Shown: piece after piece, positions 9,101 through 16,599 of the stretch
Layout: every line of letters begins with the position of its first letter
Position numbering within the stretch: position 1 is the first letter of the stretch
NCBI GenBank assembly: GCA_018267825.1
Contig: JAFDXR010000001.1
Location: 172,286-236,285 of the forward strand
DNA: 64,000 bases
Origin: Bacteroidota bacterium
Lineage (GTDB): Bacteria > Bacteroidota > Bacteroidia > B-17B0 > Aurantibacillaceae
Direction: 5' to 3'
Program-made: the position numbers and the translations under genes
Notes under the pieces: generated by a model
Told to the model about the DNA's origin: nothing
Database searches by the model: none
Seen by the model: the letters and a program-made list of their open reading frames with translations, nothing else

Positions 9101-12100
9101 GAAACCCTGAATAACCAGGCTGCTGATATCCGTAAACAGGCAGGTTCCAAAACCGGTGATGAACAAATCAGCCTGATAAAACAAGCCACAGATCTGGAGA
9201 AGCAAGCCATCACAAAAAAACTGCAGGCCAACGAAATTTCCGTTCAGAAGAACAACAGCCAGTTTGAAACCAACAATCAGAATATTGAAGCCCTGTTGAA
9301 ACTCAATGGCAGTAAAACAAACGATGATATTTCGCAGGCCAATATGCTGGTGACCGAAGCTGAAATTAATTTCAAGCAGGCCAGGGATATTCATAAGGAA
9401 GCCGATAACTACCCTACAGATGCCTCCAAACTTGGCGGATACAGCAATGCCGAAGACAAAGAGCAGGAAGCGCTCCTGAAACAAAAGAAAGCCATTGAGC
9501 TGCTCATGAAGAACAATCCGGGCTACACGCTTATTCAGAATACCAGCCAGCCGGCCAATACAACCGACATCAATAACGAACAGGTTAAGATTGCTACCGA
9601 ACAAAGCAACACATACCTGGCTCAGAGCAAAAAGAACCAGGATGAAATAAAACAGAAGGATCGGCTGATTGCTTCGGATCCCGCTTTCAACACAAATCAG
9701 GAAGCCAAAACGCTGAAAACAAAATCGGATAATCTGAATAAGGAAGCCACTGCTCTGGTGAGCAAAGCCAATAACACCGGCAACCCCTTAGAAAAAGCAA
9801 AACTACTGGCCGAAGCCAATCAGAAAGAGCAGGAAGCCCTCAACACCCTGAACGAAGCCGGGAATATTCTTTCTAAAGGTAATAATCCTGTAGCTGTGAA
9901 TCCGGGAAATAATAATGGTGGAAATAATGGAGGCAACAACAATGATCCCGGAAATACAAATGCAGCCCGGACAAACACAACTACCAATACAAACAGCAAC
10001 CCTGAAAATACAGCCGGTACCAATACGCTCTCAGCCAACACAAACACGCTGAGTACTGCTACCGAAAGTCTGAGTTCAAATAATCCGGGCGAAACAAATG
10101 CATCCGCCAATACGGGGACCAGTCATGCAGACGAAGCCAATACACTGAAAACAACGCTCAATGACCCGAATGAACAGGCACTTACAGGCTTTTCAAATTA
10201 TGTGAATACAGAAGCCATTCAGTTAAAAGATCAGGCTTATGAAAAAATAAATGAAGCCTTATCAGAAGATAAAACCCTGAGCGGGCAGCTTGACCAGGTA
10301 GCCGCTACTACAGGCACCATCTCACCCGGCGCATCGCAGATCGAGAGTCTGACTACCGATGCCGAGTCGCTCAACAAACAGGCTTATACACTCCGGAAAG
10401 AAGCTTCCGCTAAAACAGGAGACGAAAAAGATAAGCTTATCGCGCAGGCAAAAGACCTGGAAGCGAAAGCCATTGCCAAAAAACTGGAAGCTTCCAAAAT
10501 ACAGCGCGATGTTAATGTCAGCGGTCTCGAAAGCAATGCAAAAGCCCTGGAGGAATTAGCACAGCTTACCAAAACCAAAAATGTCGCTGAAAAATCGTCG
10601 ATCGAAAAACTGATCAACGAAGCTAACAACGCCATGAAACAGGCCCGTAACCTGCGCGAAGAGGCCAATTCTTACTCAACAGATGCGGCAAAACTCGGTG
10701 GTTATAACAATGCCGAAGAAAAAGAAGCTGAAGCACTTGCCAAACAACAAAAAGCCATTGGCCTTTATAAAAAATATGCACCGGATTATGTGGTCAACCA
10801 ACCTGTTACCAGCGACGGATTTGAAGATATTAAATCATCTGTAGATTATAATACACAGGCTCACGTCAATGGTTTAATGCTCCTTACACAGGCAAATGAA
10901 AAAGAATACAGAAGTCGTTTCCTTTCATTACCGGTAAATCTCTCCGTTGACCAGCAGGCCCTGAAAACCAAAGCACAGGCTTCTTACAAACAATCGCAGA
11001 ACCTGACAGCCCAGGCAAACCAGGCAAAAGATCTTGCCAAAAAGAAAACGCTTCTGACCGAAGCCTCTAAAAGCGGGCAGGAAGCTATTAACTTCCTGAA
11101 CCAGATTTCAGGCGGATCACCTCTGGCTGTAAATACGGCCACCGAAACCGGTAACCCGGTTAATACTTCGGGCAATAATGACGGAGGTACAGGCAACAAT
11201 CCTAACAACACTGGTAACAACAATGGTGGCAATAATAGCGGAGGCAACAACTCCAATAATCCTCTGGTAAACAATGGAGGGAATAATGCCAATAATGGGG
11301 AAAATAATACCGGGAATACCAATGGTAATAATGGTAATAACCCGGTAAACAATGGTGGTAACGACACAAATGCCGGAACAAATCCGGTGACAAACAATGG
11401 TGGCAATACAAACGGCGGCAACACAAATGCAGGTAATCCGAACCGTACCGGAAATACAAGCCCGGCTAATAACAATAACCCTGGCAATACAAGTAATGAA
11501 CCATTGGTGACATTGAAAACCAAAGGCATCGAAATAAAAAACAACAGTGCATACAGCAGCAGCAAACCTATTCCGATTGATGAAAAAATACAGGATGGCC
11601 TCGTATTCAAAGTGCAGGTCGGTGCGTTCAAAAATCCATTACCAAACGATCAGTTCAAAGGTTTAAGTCCGGTTGTGGGCCAAACCACACCTAGCGGTTA
11701 CATACGCTACATGGCAGGTAACTTTGATGAATTTACGGACGCCAATGCTGTTAAAAATGATTTACGCCGCCTGGGTTACAGCGATGCATTTGTGGTTGCC
11801 TATTACAATGGTCAGCGTATCACCATTAACGAAGCTATTGGTAAACTGAAAGAAAGCGGAAAAACGGTGGATGTAGCGGCAACCAATACCAGTGCCGGCA
11901 TTACCGAAAACAGTAATGTACCGCGCAGCAATTTCCCGGTGAACCCCGGCACAGCTGCTGTAGCCAATACAACAGATTCACAGCCGGCAGAGATTACAAA
12001 AGAGCTGGAACAAACAAACGGTTTATTATATACCATACAGATCGGTGTATTTTCAAAACAGGCTACGCGCTCTCAACTGCATTTCCTGAAACCGATTTAC

Positions 12101-12772
12101 ACCGAAAAATTACCAAGCGGACTTTACCGCTACACAGCCGGTATATACAACCAAAGCTCGCGCCTGCTCGACGATAAACGCCGTGTGGTCGATCTCGGTA
12201 TAAAAGATGCTTTTGTTTCCGTTTATTACAATGCCAAACGCATTGCTTATGCCGATGCTCAGAAAATACAAAGCGAAAACAATAACCTGAAACTGGAAAC
12301 TGAAAACCCGATTGTATTCCCGGATGGCGGCAACACCACAACAGTTACATCACCTGCCAATACAAATACCAGCACTCCTGTTGTAAGCAATACAACAACA
12401 CCGGTTACAAACAATACTCCAACTGTAACACCCTTCAGCAATGGAGTTACCAAAGCACCCGAACCTACTGCCGAAAATGGCGTGAAAGTGGGTGATGAAG
12501 GCATTTCATTTAAAGTACAGATCGGGGCTTATAAAAACCAGGTACCAAATGACGTGGCTTCCAAATTCCTGAATATTAAAACATGGCCGGTGGAAAGCAA
12601 AGCCATTAATGGACTCTTCATATACACAATCGGCAACTTTGTAGATGCTAAATTCGCTAAAACACTTAAAGAAGAAGCTGTTTCTCTGGGTATTACAGAT
12701 GCTTTCGTAACTGTTTACAAAGATGGTAAGAAACTCTACGGCGCCGAGGCCTCCCAGTACCTGAACCGGTAA
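6140..12772 (+). CDS. Giant TPR-PD40-coiled-coil-SPOR envelope protein
   Basis: About 2,200 residues, exported (hydrophobic VFLLLLFMLFGSLKAWSQ). Order seen: TPR-like helices (about 40-130); WD40-like PD40 propeller repeats (about 215-355, with DEDYPFLHPNGHTLYFAS and GGYDIF); a carboxypeptidase-regulatory-like beta domain (about 363-424); an Ala/Glu/Lys/Gln coiled coil (about 538-790); a ~265-residue coiled-coil unit present twice (about 983-1247 and 1402-1664); Asn/Gly/Thr linkers after each copy; and three SPOR-like domains (about 1822-1900, 1963-2042 and 2124-2210; VQVGAF, IQIGVF, VQIGAY). TPR-PD40-CRD is the front of PorE-type T9SS proteins, where OmpA follows; here SPOR-like modules, known to bind denuded glycan, take that place. 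Attachment of an envelope complex to peptidoglycan is inference. The start is unresolved: TTG 6140 overlaps a promoter box and the first ATG (6218) shortens the signal peptide. Confidence 0.88.
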   Translation: MLKKQAHIQVCFNINITCKVFLLLLFMLFGSLKAWSQPKNEDDLKKEALKAFEEEDYAKAYKYYAQLVSLYPKDPEFNYHLGVCMLYTEPDKKKPFSYLQIATNNPKDAPKDAKFYLAKAYHYNYRFDDALKLYNEYKQTAGAANVKKLQVDREIDNCKNGKRLLSNLSDLVIIEKKQLNESDYFRAYNLSDIGGKLLVKPDDFKSGQDKKKKEKSVIYLPNNAQRVYYSSYGENGSNGRDIYFVNRLPNGSWSKPQAMPATINTEYDEDYPFLHPNGHTLYFASKGHNSMGGYDIFKSTFDDQTQTWSKPVNLDFPINSPDDDILFVTDSLEKTAYFSTGRYSPYGKLDVLKISTERRPMDIAVLKGTVVKENVNQSVKSKITVKNIANGEIVGTYQAQDNGDYYMELPNGGKFIFTVETPGLPTQSDGVQMPIAYSLKPYKQVISYENKVLKIINYFDGQISDDNYSMYLDLIEKKARLEVNENEPYNNNLLNNNGNQGDPKNNLNAVNTNNPSVVNENTGNPPGSTTNPKNVSNEDLLNIAREDQKEATEEAAKLKQEAQDAMGLATQKNQEATEKQKLADEALTAANSITDVAKKNEELSKANDLKDEAKIAKDVANTALNLAKKLEVDADMQQKEADLSAQYVKELEAVTKNKNNKDALNKLEQLQKQLDDLSKQKNQSDELFSSLKAETELKQNELKKEEQKNDLITNDINTLKTEVKDLQNDLANEKDAGLKENINAQIRELNTDIESKNKEIASNNQKIDQLKNELEGVTKELEIAAKILNEKPDNLASNTNTPGENAFEGAVDTKTATTNTPVTNETTPGNYNDLAKKYESITAANTSNETSSDPGELIKQNDALTNYNKDIEALIAKDKATLSKSKNADEKKNLNNDIKQLEKQKSSNTTLIAANNTKIKQLENAIASNTASAVSSESTSPVSTNTLEPTATTNTTAIANNTLTSNPTETTTINTGTNDVTTLLSEAETLNNQAADIRKQAGSKTGDEQISLIKQATDLEKQAITKKLQANEISVQKNNSQFETNNQNIEALLKLNGSKTNDDISQANMLVTEAEINFKQARDIHKEADNYPTDASKLGGYSNAEDKEQEALLKQKKAIELLMKNNPGYTLIQNTSQPANTTDINNEQVKIATEQSNTYLAQSKKNQDEIKQKDRLIASDPAFNTNQEAKTLKTKSDNLNKEATALVSKANNTGNPLEKAKLLAEANQKEQEALNTLNEAGNILSKGNNPVAVNPGNNNGGNNGGNNNDPGNTNAARTNTTTNTNSNPENTAGTNTLSANTNTLSTATESLSSNNPGETNASANTGTSHADEANTLKTTLNDPNEQALTGFSNYVNTEAIQLKDQAYEKINEALSEDKTLSGQLDQVAATTGTISPGASQIESLTTDAESLNKQAYTLRKEASAKTGDEKDKLIAQAKDLEAKAIAKKLEASKIQRDVNVSGLESNAKALEELAQLTKTKNVAEKSSIEKLINEANNAMKQARNLREEANSYSTDAAKLGGYNNAEEKEAEALAKQQKAIGLYKKYAPDYVVNQPVTSDGFEDIKSSVDYNTQAHVNGLMLLTQANEKEYRSRFLSLPVNLSVDQQALKTKAQASYKQSQNLTAQANQAKDLAKKKTLLTEASKSGQEAINFLNQISGGSPLAVNTATETGNPVNTSGNNDGGTGNNPNNTGNNNGGNNSGGNNSNNPLVNNGGNNANNGENNTGNTNGNNGNNPVNNGGNDTNAGTNPVTNNGGNTNGGNTNAGNPNRTGNTSPANNNNPGNTSNEPLVTLKTKGIEIKNNSAYSSSKPIPIDEKIQDGLVFKVQVGAFKNPLPNDQFKGLSPVVGQTTPSGYIRYMAGNFDEFTDANAVKNDLRRLGYSDAFVVAYYNGQRITINEAIGKLKESGKTVDVAATNTSAGITENSNVPRSNFPVNPGTAAVANTTDSQPAEITKELEQTNGLLYTIQIGVFSKQATRSQLHFLKPIYTEKLPSGLYRYTAGIYNQSSRLLDDKRRVVDLGIKDAFVSVYYNAKRIAYADAQKIQSENNNLKLETENPIVFPDGGNTTTVTSPANTNTSTPVVSNTTTPVTNNTPTVTPFSNGVTKAPEPTAENGVKVGDEGISFKVQIGAYKNQVPNDVASKFLNIKTWPVESKAINGLFIYTIGNFVDAKFAKTLKEEAVSLGITDAFVTVYKDGKKLYGAEASQYLNR
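9085..9880 (+). repeat. Internal duplicated coiled-coil unit, copy 1
   Basis: It encodes a ~265-residue segment beginning SEAETLNNQAADIRKQA and containing YPTDASKLGGYSNAEDKE. The same order of motifs recurs at 10342-11130. The copies are diverged, so this is an old duplication within the gene. Confidence 0.75.
10342..11130 (+). repeat. Internal duplicated coiled-coil unit, copy 2
   Basis: It encodes the second copy, beginning TDAESLNKQAYTLRKEA and containing YSTDAAKLGGYNNAEEKE. As in copy 1, it is followed by a long Asn/Gly-rich linker. Confidence 0.75.
11133..11515 (+). repeat. Asn/Gly-rich low-complexity tract
   Basis: About 127 codons made almost only of Asn, Gly, Thr and Pro with irregular NNGGN units, built from aat/ggt/aac/ggc codons. 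It is in frame, probably a flexible linker between the second coiled-coil unit and the SPOR-like domains, and likely to vary in length between strains. Confidence 0.8.
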
Positions 12773-12818
12773 AAAAGGAATCTGATAACTTACTAAACAT
12801 TTACTAGCTCACCCTTGT

Positions 12819-12826
12819 TATTTTTG
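12819..12826 (+). promoter_or_regulatory. TATTTTTG -7 box for clpS
   Basis: An exact TAnnTTTG match 48 nt before the clpS ATG, in the only gap between the giant gene and clpS. It probably drives the clpS-M48 pair. Confidence 0.5.
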
Positions 12827-12874
12827 TGGAACAAATAGTAATTTTATCGCATACTTTTTGATATGTAATTTATC

Positions 12875-13126
12875 ATGATGCCTTCACTGCAATCAAACCT
12901 GGTATTATACAACGACGATGTTAATTCTTTCGAATGGGTCATTGACTGCCTGGTGAAAGAATGTTTTCATCATCCGATACAGGCCGAACAGTGTGCCTAT
13001 CTGGTGCATTATACCGGGCAATGCATTATCAAAGTGGGAGATGCCGCGGAACTTAAACCCATGTGCGATGCCCTGGTTACGAAGGGCCTTCATGCTCAGA
13101 TTCATATCAATCACGAAGCAGTTTAA
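12875..13126 (+). CDS. clpS: ATP-dependent Clp protease adaptor ClpS
   Basis: Small cytoplasmic adaptor that docks on ClpA-type ATPases and delivers N-degron substrates. The 83-residue product shows the family core: LVLYNDDVNSFEWVI (the NDD/VN loop lining the N-degron pocket), then HPIQAEQCAYLVHYTG and a final helix-strand unit (ELKPMCDALVTKGLHAQIHI). It is slightly shorter than proteobacterial ClpS because the N-terminal tail is reduced, which is usual in Bacteroidota. ATG 12875 is followed directly by a second ATG, so either may be used. An M48 protease gene follows 9 nt downstream, and the two are probably co-transcribed. Confidence 0.93.
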   Translation: MMPSLQSNLVLYNDDVNSFEWVIDCLVKECFHHPIQAEQCAYLVHYTGQCIIKVGDAAELKPMCDALVTKGLHAQIHINHEAV

Positions 13127-13135
13127 ATACATTTT

Positions 13136-13936
13136 ATGAAAAAAATTCTGATTCCGATCATTACGCTTGCTGTTCTGTCAAGCGCCTGCGAAAAAAACGC
13201 GATTACCGGCCGTCGTTCTCTTAACCTCGTTCCCGAGTCTGAAATGATGACGATGAGTTTCTCGCAATACGATCAGTTTTTAACGGAGAACAAACCTTTA
13301 CCGGATACCGATAAAAACGTACAGCTTGTAAGAAGTGTGGGAAAGAAAATTCAGGCCGCTGTTGAAAAGTATTATAATGACAAGGGCCTCAGCAGCCAGC
13401 TGGCAGGTTACCAATGGACTTTTAACGTTGTGCAGAGTGCTGAAGTGAACGCCTGGTGTATGCCCGGAGGAAAGGTGGTTGTATACACCGGATTACTGCC
13501 TGTTACACAGGATGAGCCGAGCCTGGCTGTTGTGATGGGCCATGAAATTGCGCACGCTGTTGCCCGTCATGGCAACGAACGCATGAGCCAGGGTCTTCTC
13601 GTTCAGTATGGGGGCGAAGCGCTCTCATCTATGCTGCAAACAAAACCACAGGTTACGCAGGAATTATTCAAACAATCTTTTGGTATTGGTTCACAACTTG
13701 GCCTGCTCAAATTCAGTCGTACCGATGAAACCGAAGCTGATAAAATGGGCGTTGTATTTATGGCCCTTGCGGGTTACAATCCGGAAGCAGCCCTCCCCTT
13801 CTGGGAACGCATGGCCCAGGCCAGCAGCGGTCAAAAACCACCGGAAATCCTGAGCACACACCCGAGTGATGAAACCCGTATTGCCACATTAAAGGCATTC
13901 ATGCCCGAGGCAAAAAAATATTACACAGGAAAATAA
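13136..13936 (+). CDS. M48 family metallopeptidase, lipoprotein
   Basis: Predicted zinc metalloprotease tethered to an envelope membrane. The N-terminus is a lipoprotein signal with lipobox LSSAC (Cys18). The M48 core includes HEIAHAVARH (HExxH at 136-140) and a third ligand Glu200 in TEADKMGVVFMALAGY, so the active site is complete. Its 266 residues fit the short LoiP/Oma1-like group rather than BepA, which carries extra TPRs. Family knowledge points to quality control of envelope proteins. It lies 9 nt after clpS, pairing a cytoplasmic and an envelope proteolysis factor in one likely transcript. A hairpin terminator follows. Confidence 0.92.
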   Translation: MKKILIPIITLAVLSSACEKNAITGRRSLNLVPESEMMTMSFSQYDQFLTENKPLPDTDKNVQLVRSVGKKIQAAVEKYYNDKGLSSQLAGYQWTFNVVQSAEVNAWCMPGGKVVVYTGLLPVTQDEPSLAVVMGHEIAHAVARHGNERMSQGLLVQYGGEALSSMLQTKPQVTQELFKQSFGIGSQLGLLKFSRTDETEADKMGVVFMALAGYNPEAALPFWERMAQASSGQKPPEILSTHPSDETRIATLKAFMPEAKKYYTGK

Positions 13937-13961
13937 TCTCCTCATCTGATCTTTTTAAATA

Positions 13962-13994
13962 AAACGCTTTCCAACCGGGAAGCGTTTCTTTTTT
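13962..13994 (+). terminator. Intrinsic terminator after clpS-M48
   Basis: AAACGCTT pairs with AAGCGTTT (13962-13987), with further C/G pairs toward the loop, followed by a T-run with one interrupting C. It sits 25 nt past the M48 stop. Confidence 0.8.
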
Positions 13995-13999
13995 ATAGA

Positions 14000-14432
14000 T
14001 TACATATGCCATCGATTACCAAACAATCATCAACGAACACAACATGAGAGTTATGATTCAATTTTCATCCTTTCCTGCTGCCTATTATTAAAGTTATCTC
14101 AAACAAAACTTTCTTCTTCGGTATAGACAAAAACAACTGTCATGCTGAGAAGCAATGCATACAAAGGTTTCAAGGCATTGTTGCGACAGTAAACAAAATA
14201 AATATTTTGCAAGCAACAGCCGTTTCACGGGTAAATAACATGAATATATTGTTCAATCATTCTTACTTAACCACTTTATTCACTTAACTCAATAACAAAA
14301 ACATGAGTTTAATCAACAAATAAATTAGATGAATAACAAATATATGCGTTCACCATAAAGCGTTTGTCATCGCTGATTTTGAGTCCAAATCTTATGCATA
14401 TTTGCAATATAAAACATCAAAAAAATTAAAAC
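14000..14432. other. AT-rich non-coding gap before aqpZ leader
   Basis: Together with the leader this is a gap of nearly 600 nt without a credible protein gene; only tiny open frames are present. An imperfect hairpin lies at 14136-14190 (ACTGTC/GACAGT outside, CAATGC/GCATTG inside). A near-consensus promoter box CATATTTG lies at 14397-14404, about 30 nt before the nine-codon frame. No tRNA or repeat array was seen. The region could host a small RNA or an upstream regulatory site for aqpZ. Confidence 0.5.
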
Positions 14433-14462
14433 ATGAGCGTTCTTTTTGGACTGTTGTCGTAA
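14433..14462 (+). CDS. Possible nine-residue leader peptide before aqpZ
   Basis: ATG 14433 opens a nine-codon frame (MSVLFGLLS) with TAA at 14460-14462. The ATG follows an A-rich stretch, the context typical of Bacteroidota start sites. The frame covers the 5' arm of the hairpin at 14435-14503 and its stop falls at the edge of the hairpin loop, so a translating ribosome would open the structure. This is the layout of a leader peptide, but such a short frame could occur by chance. Confidence 0.3.
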   Translation: MSVLFGLLS

Positions 14463-14510
14463 CTCAAAACACGACTCGGGAGTGCAGTCCGGATTGAACG
14501 CTCTCTTTTT
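14435..14510 (+). ncRNA. Structured leader or attenuator-like hairpin upstream of aqpZ
   Basis: Three nested stems fit one hairpin: GAGCGTTC/GAACGCTC (14435-14442 with 14496-14503), GGACTG/CAGTCC (14448-14453 with 14485-14490) and GTCGT/ACGAC (14456-14460 with 14471-14475), all perfect. A TCTTTTT run (14504-14510) follows at once, as in an intrinsic terminator, only 22 nt before the aqpZ ATG. It could be an attenuator or regulatory leader of aqpZ, or the end of an upstream small RNA. I do not recognise a known riboswitch class. Confidence 0.55.
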
Positions 14511-14532
14511 AAACTCCTAACCTCTTTTCAGT

Positions 14533-15228
14533 ATGCAGAACGATAATTTTAAAAAGTACTGTGCCGAATTATTTGGCACAATGGTTCTTGTTTTAATGGG
14601 TTGTGGCAGTGCAGTCATAGCCGGTAACCATATCGGTTTTATGGGTATCTCGCTCGCGTTTGGTCTTGCTGTTGTTTCAATGGCTTATACGATTGGTCCT
14701 ATTTCGGGCTGTCATATCAATCCGGCTGTAACAATAGCTATGCTGGCTTTGGGAAAAATAAATTCACAAGATGCTCTTCTTTATATATTATTTCAATGTA
14801 TCGGTGCTATTATCGGAACAGGCATTTTATTTATGATTTTGCTCGGACGACCTGAATATAAAATAAGTATCGACGGACTCGGTCAAAACGGATTTGATAG
14901 CGGCTATATTGATGGTTACAATCTTATTTCTGCACTTACCTCTGAAATTATATTCACGGCTTTATTTCTTGTTGTGATTTTTGCCACAACAAGTGCAGAG
15001 AATACTGCATTTGCGGGGCTTGTTATTGGTTTATGCCTGGTACTGATTCACCTCGTTGGCATCCCTGTTACAGGTGTTTCCGTAAATCCTGCCAGAAGCA
15101 TTGGTCCGGCTATATTTATAGGGGGGAAAGCGCTATCCCAGTTATGGGTATATATTATCGGCCCTGTTGTTGGTGGCCTTTTGGGAGCTCTTATCTGGAA
15201 AGTTCTTACCCCGTCTAAAACTCCATAA
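14533..15228 (+). CDS. aqpZ: Aquaporin Z, MIP family water channel
   Basis: Inner-membrane channel for rapid water flow. The 231-residue product has six hydrophobic helices and the two half-helix NPA motifs: HINPAVT (Asn63) and SVNPARS (Asn185). The selectivity-filter positions match water-specific AqpZ rather than glycerol facilitators: Phe43, His173 in LIHLVGIP, the Thr in PVTGVS and Arg188 after the second NPA. Length matches E. coli AqpZ. It appears monocistronic, with an unusually structured upstream region and terminator-like hairpins behind it. The leader hairpin suggests control at the RNA level; that is inference. Confidence 0.94.
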   Translation: MQNDNFKKYCAELFGTMVLVLMGCGSAVIAGNHIGFMGISLAFGLAVVSMAYTIGPISGCHINPAVTIAMLALGKINSQDALLYILFQCIGAIIGTGILFMILLGRPEYKISIDGLGQNGFDSGYIDGYNLISALTSEIIFTALFLVVIFATTSAENTAFAGLVIGLCLVLIHLVGIPVTGVSVNPARSIGPAIFIGGKALSQLWVYIIGPVVGGLLGALIWKVLTPSKTP

Positions 15229-15322
15229 TCTTTTGTTTTGTTTCTGTTCTTGTTTTTGTTTTAGTTAGTGCAGTTGAAAGCATGTGAAAATAAAATAGTG
15301 GTTATTAAACTTGCTTTTAAAC

Positions 15323-15355
15323 ACAAAGAATTCCGGAAATTCCGGGATTCTTTGT
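15323..15355. repeat. Strong 15-bp hairpin downstream of aqpZ
   Basis: ACAAAGAATTCCGGA pairs with TCCGGGATTCTTTGT around an AAT loop, 15 bp with one G-T wobble. The region after it is only weakly T-rich. It may protect the aqpZ mRNA 3' end or assist the terminator that follows 15 nt later. Confidence 0.65.
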
Positions 15356-15369
15356 TGTATGTACCCATT

Positions 15370-15401
15370 AAAAAGCCCCGGAAGTTTTTCCGGGGCTTTT
15401 T
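15370..15401. terminator. Bidirectional terminator between aqpZ and acyl-CoA dehydrogenase
   Basis: AAAAAGCCCCGGAA pairs with TTCCGGGGCTTTTT around GTTT. The A and T flanks make it work for both converging transcripts. Confidence 0.9.
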
Positions 15402-15423
15402 GTATAATTTGTAAACCGAAGAA

Positions 15424-16599
15424 TCAGTCTTTTAATAATTCGCGGGAAATCACCAGTTTCTGGATCTCGCTGGTACCCTCACCGATCGTACAAAGCTTGC
15501 AATCGCGGTAATATTTTTCAGCCGGAAAATCTTTTGTATAACCATATCCACCGAAAATCTGAACGGCATCGTTACTTACACGGCATGACACTTCAGAAGC
15601 ATAATATTTTGCAAAAGCTCCTTCTTTCGTCATTTTAAGTCCTCTGTTCTTAAGATCAGCCGCTTTGAAAGTCAATAACTCAGCAGCTTCTACTTCTGTG
15701 GCCATATCAGCCAGTTTAAAGCTGATAGCCTGGAAAGCAGCAATAGGCTTACCAAACTGCTGGCGTTCTTTTGAATATTTAAGCGCGCATTCGTAAGCTC
15801 CACGGGCAATACCGCATGATAAAGCCGCGATAGAAATACGACCGCCGTCTAGTACTTTCATGGCCTGGATAAATCCATCGCCTTCTTTACCTAACATCTG
15901 GCTTTTGTGTACGCGGCAATTTTCGAAAATCAGTTCAGCTGTTTCGCTGGCACGCATACCCAGTTTATTTTCTTTTTTACCGGAACGGAAGCCCGGTGTG
16001 CCTTTTTCAATAATAAAAGCACTCATGCCGTGACTATCACCTTTTTCGCCTGTACGTACAATCACCACAGCTACATTACCGGTGATGGCATGTGTAATGA
16101 AGTTTTTACTTCCGTTGATCACATAGTAGTCACCATCTTTAACAGCTGTTGTGTGCATTCCCCCGGCATCAGAACCTGTACCTGTTTCGGTTAAGCCCCA
16201 TGCACCAATCCATTCGGCCGTGGCGAGTTTTGGCAGGTACTTCTGCTTTTGCTCTTCGTTACCGAATGCCAGTATATGTCCTGTGCATAATGAGTTATGA
16301 GCGGCCATAGATAGACCGATAGAACCACAGATTTTACCGAGTTCAATGATCGCCGTTACATATTCTGTATAAGAAAGGCCTGAGCCCCCATATTCAGTTG
16401 GAACGAGAACTCCCATGAGACCAAGCTCGCCAAGTTTCTTAAATACCTCAACAGGAAATTCCTGTGACTCATCCCACTCCATGAGTTTTGGAGCGATATG
16501 TTCTTTTCCGAATTTGCGGATCATATCAGCAATCATCAGCTGATTTTCGTTGAGGGCGAAACTCATGCCCATCGATGTTTCTAGTACTGCGCCAGACAT
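15424..16599 (-). CDS. Acyl-CoA dehydrogenase
   Basis: FAD-dependent flavoenzyme that introduces the alpha-beta double bond into acyl-CoA thioesters, in fatty-acid or branched-chain amino-acid breakdown. The 391-residue product has the usual three parts: N-terminal helical domain, middle beta domain with the FAD/substrate signature [14 protein letters not shown], and C-terminal helices with [20 protein letters not shown]. The catalytic base is Glu374 in [10 protein letters not shown], the position used by short- and medium-chain enzymes of the Bcd/SCAD group. Chain length cannot be fixed by eye. The start overlaps the end of apt by 19 nt, so the two are probably co-transcribed although not functionally linked. 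In-frame ATGs at residues 10 and 12 are alternative starts. Confidence 0.93.
   Translation of the reverse strand: MSGAVLETSMGMSFALNENQLMIADMIRKFGKEHIAPKLMEWDESQEFPVEVFKKLGELGLMGVLVPTEYGGSGLSYTEYVTAIIELGKICGSIGLSMAAHNSLCTGHILAFGNEEQKQKYLPKLATAEWIGAWGLTETGTGSDAGGMHTTAVKDGDYYVINGSKNFITHAITGNVAVVIVRTGEKGDSHGMSAFIIEKGTPGFRSGKKENKLGMRASETAELIFENCRVHKSQMLGKEGDGFIQAMKVLDGGRISIAALSCGIARGAYECALKYSKERQQFGKPIAAFQAISFKLADMATEVEAAELLTFKAADLKNRGLKMTKEGAFAKYYASEVSCRVSNDAVQIFGGYGYTKDFPAEKYYRDCKLCTIGEGTSEIQKLVISRELLKD

Noticed and set aside
8528-9604. Long open frame antisense to the giant protein gene (358 codons)
   Set aside because: It is opposite an Asn/Thr/Lys-rich coding region, its composition (Cys, Phe, Gly, Val) is that of an antisense shadow, and no promoter or domain supports it.
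11133-11515. Repeated aat/ggt units considered as a CRISPR array or VNTR
   Set aside because: There are no equal repeats with spacers, and the units are in frame and code an Asn/Gly linker.
14045-14092. Fifteen-codon frame in the aqpZ upstream gap
   Set aside because: It is short, has no conserved feature and lacks a promoter; chance is enough to explain it.
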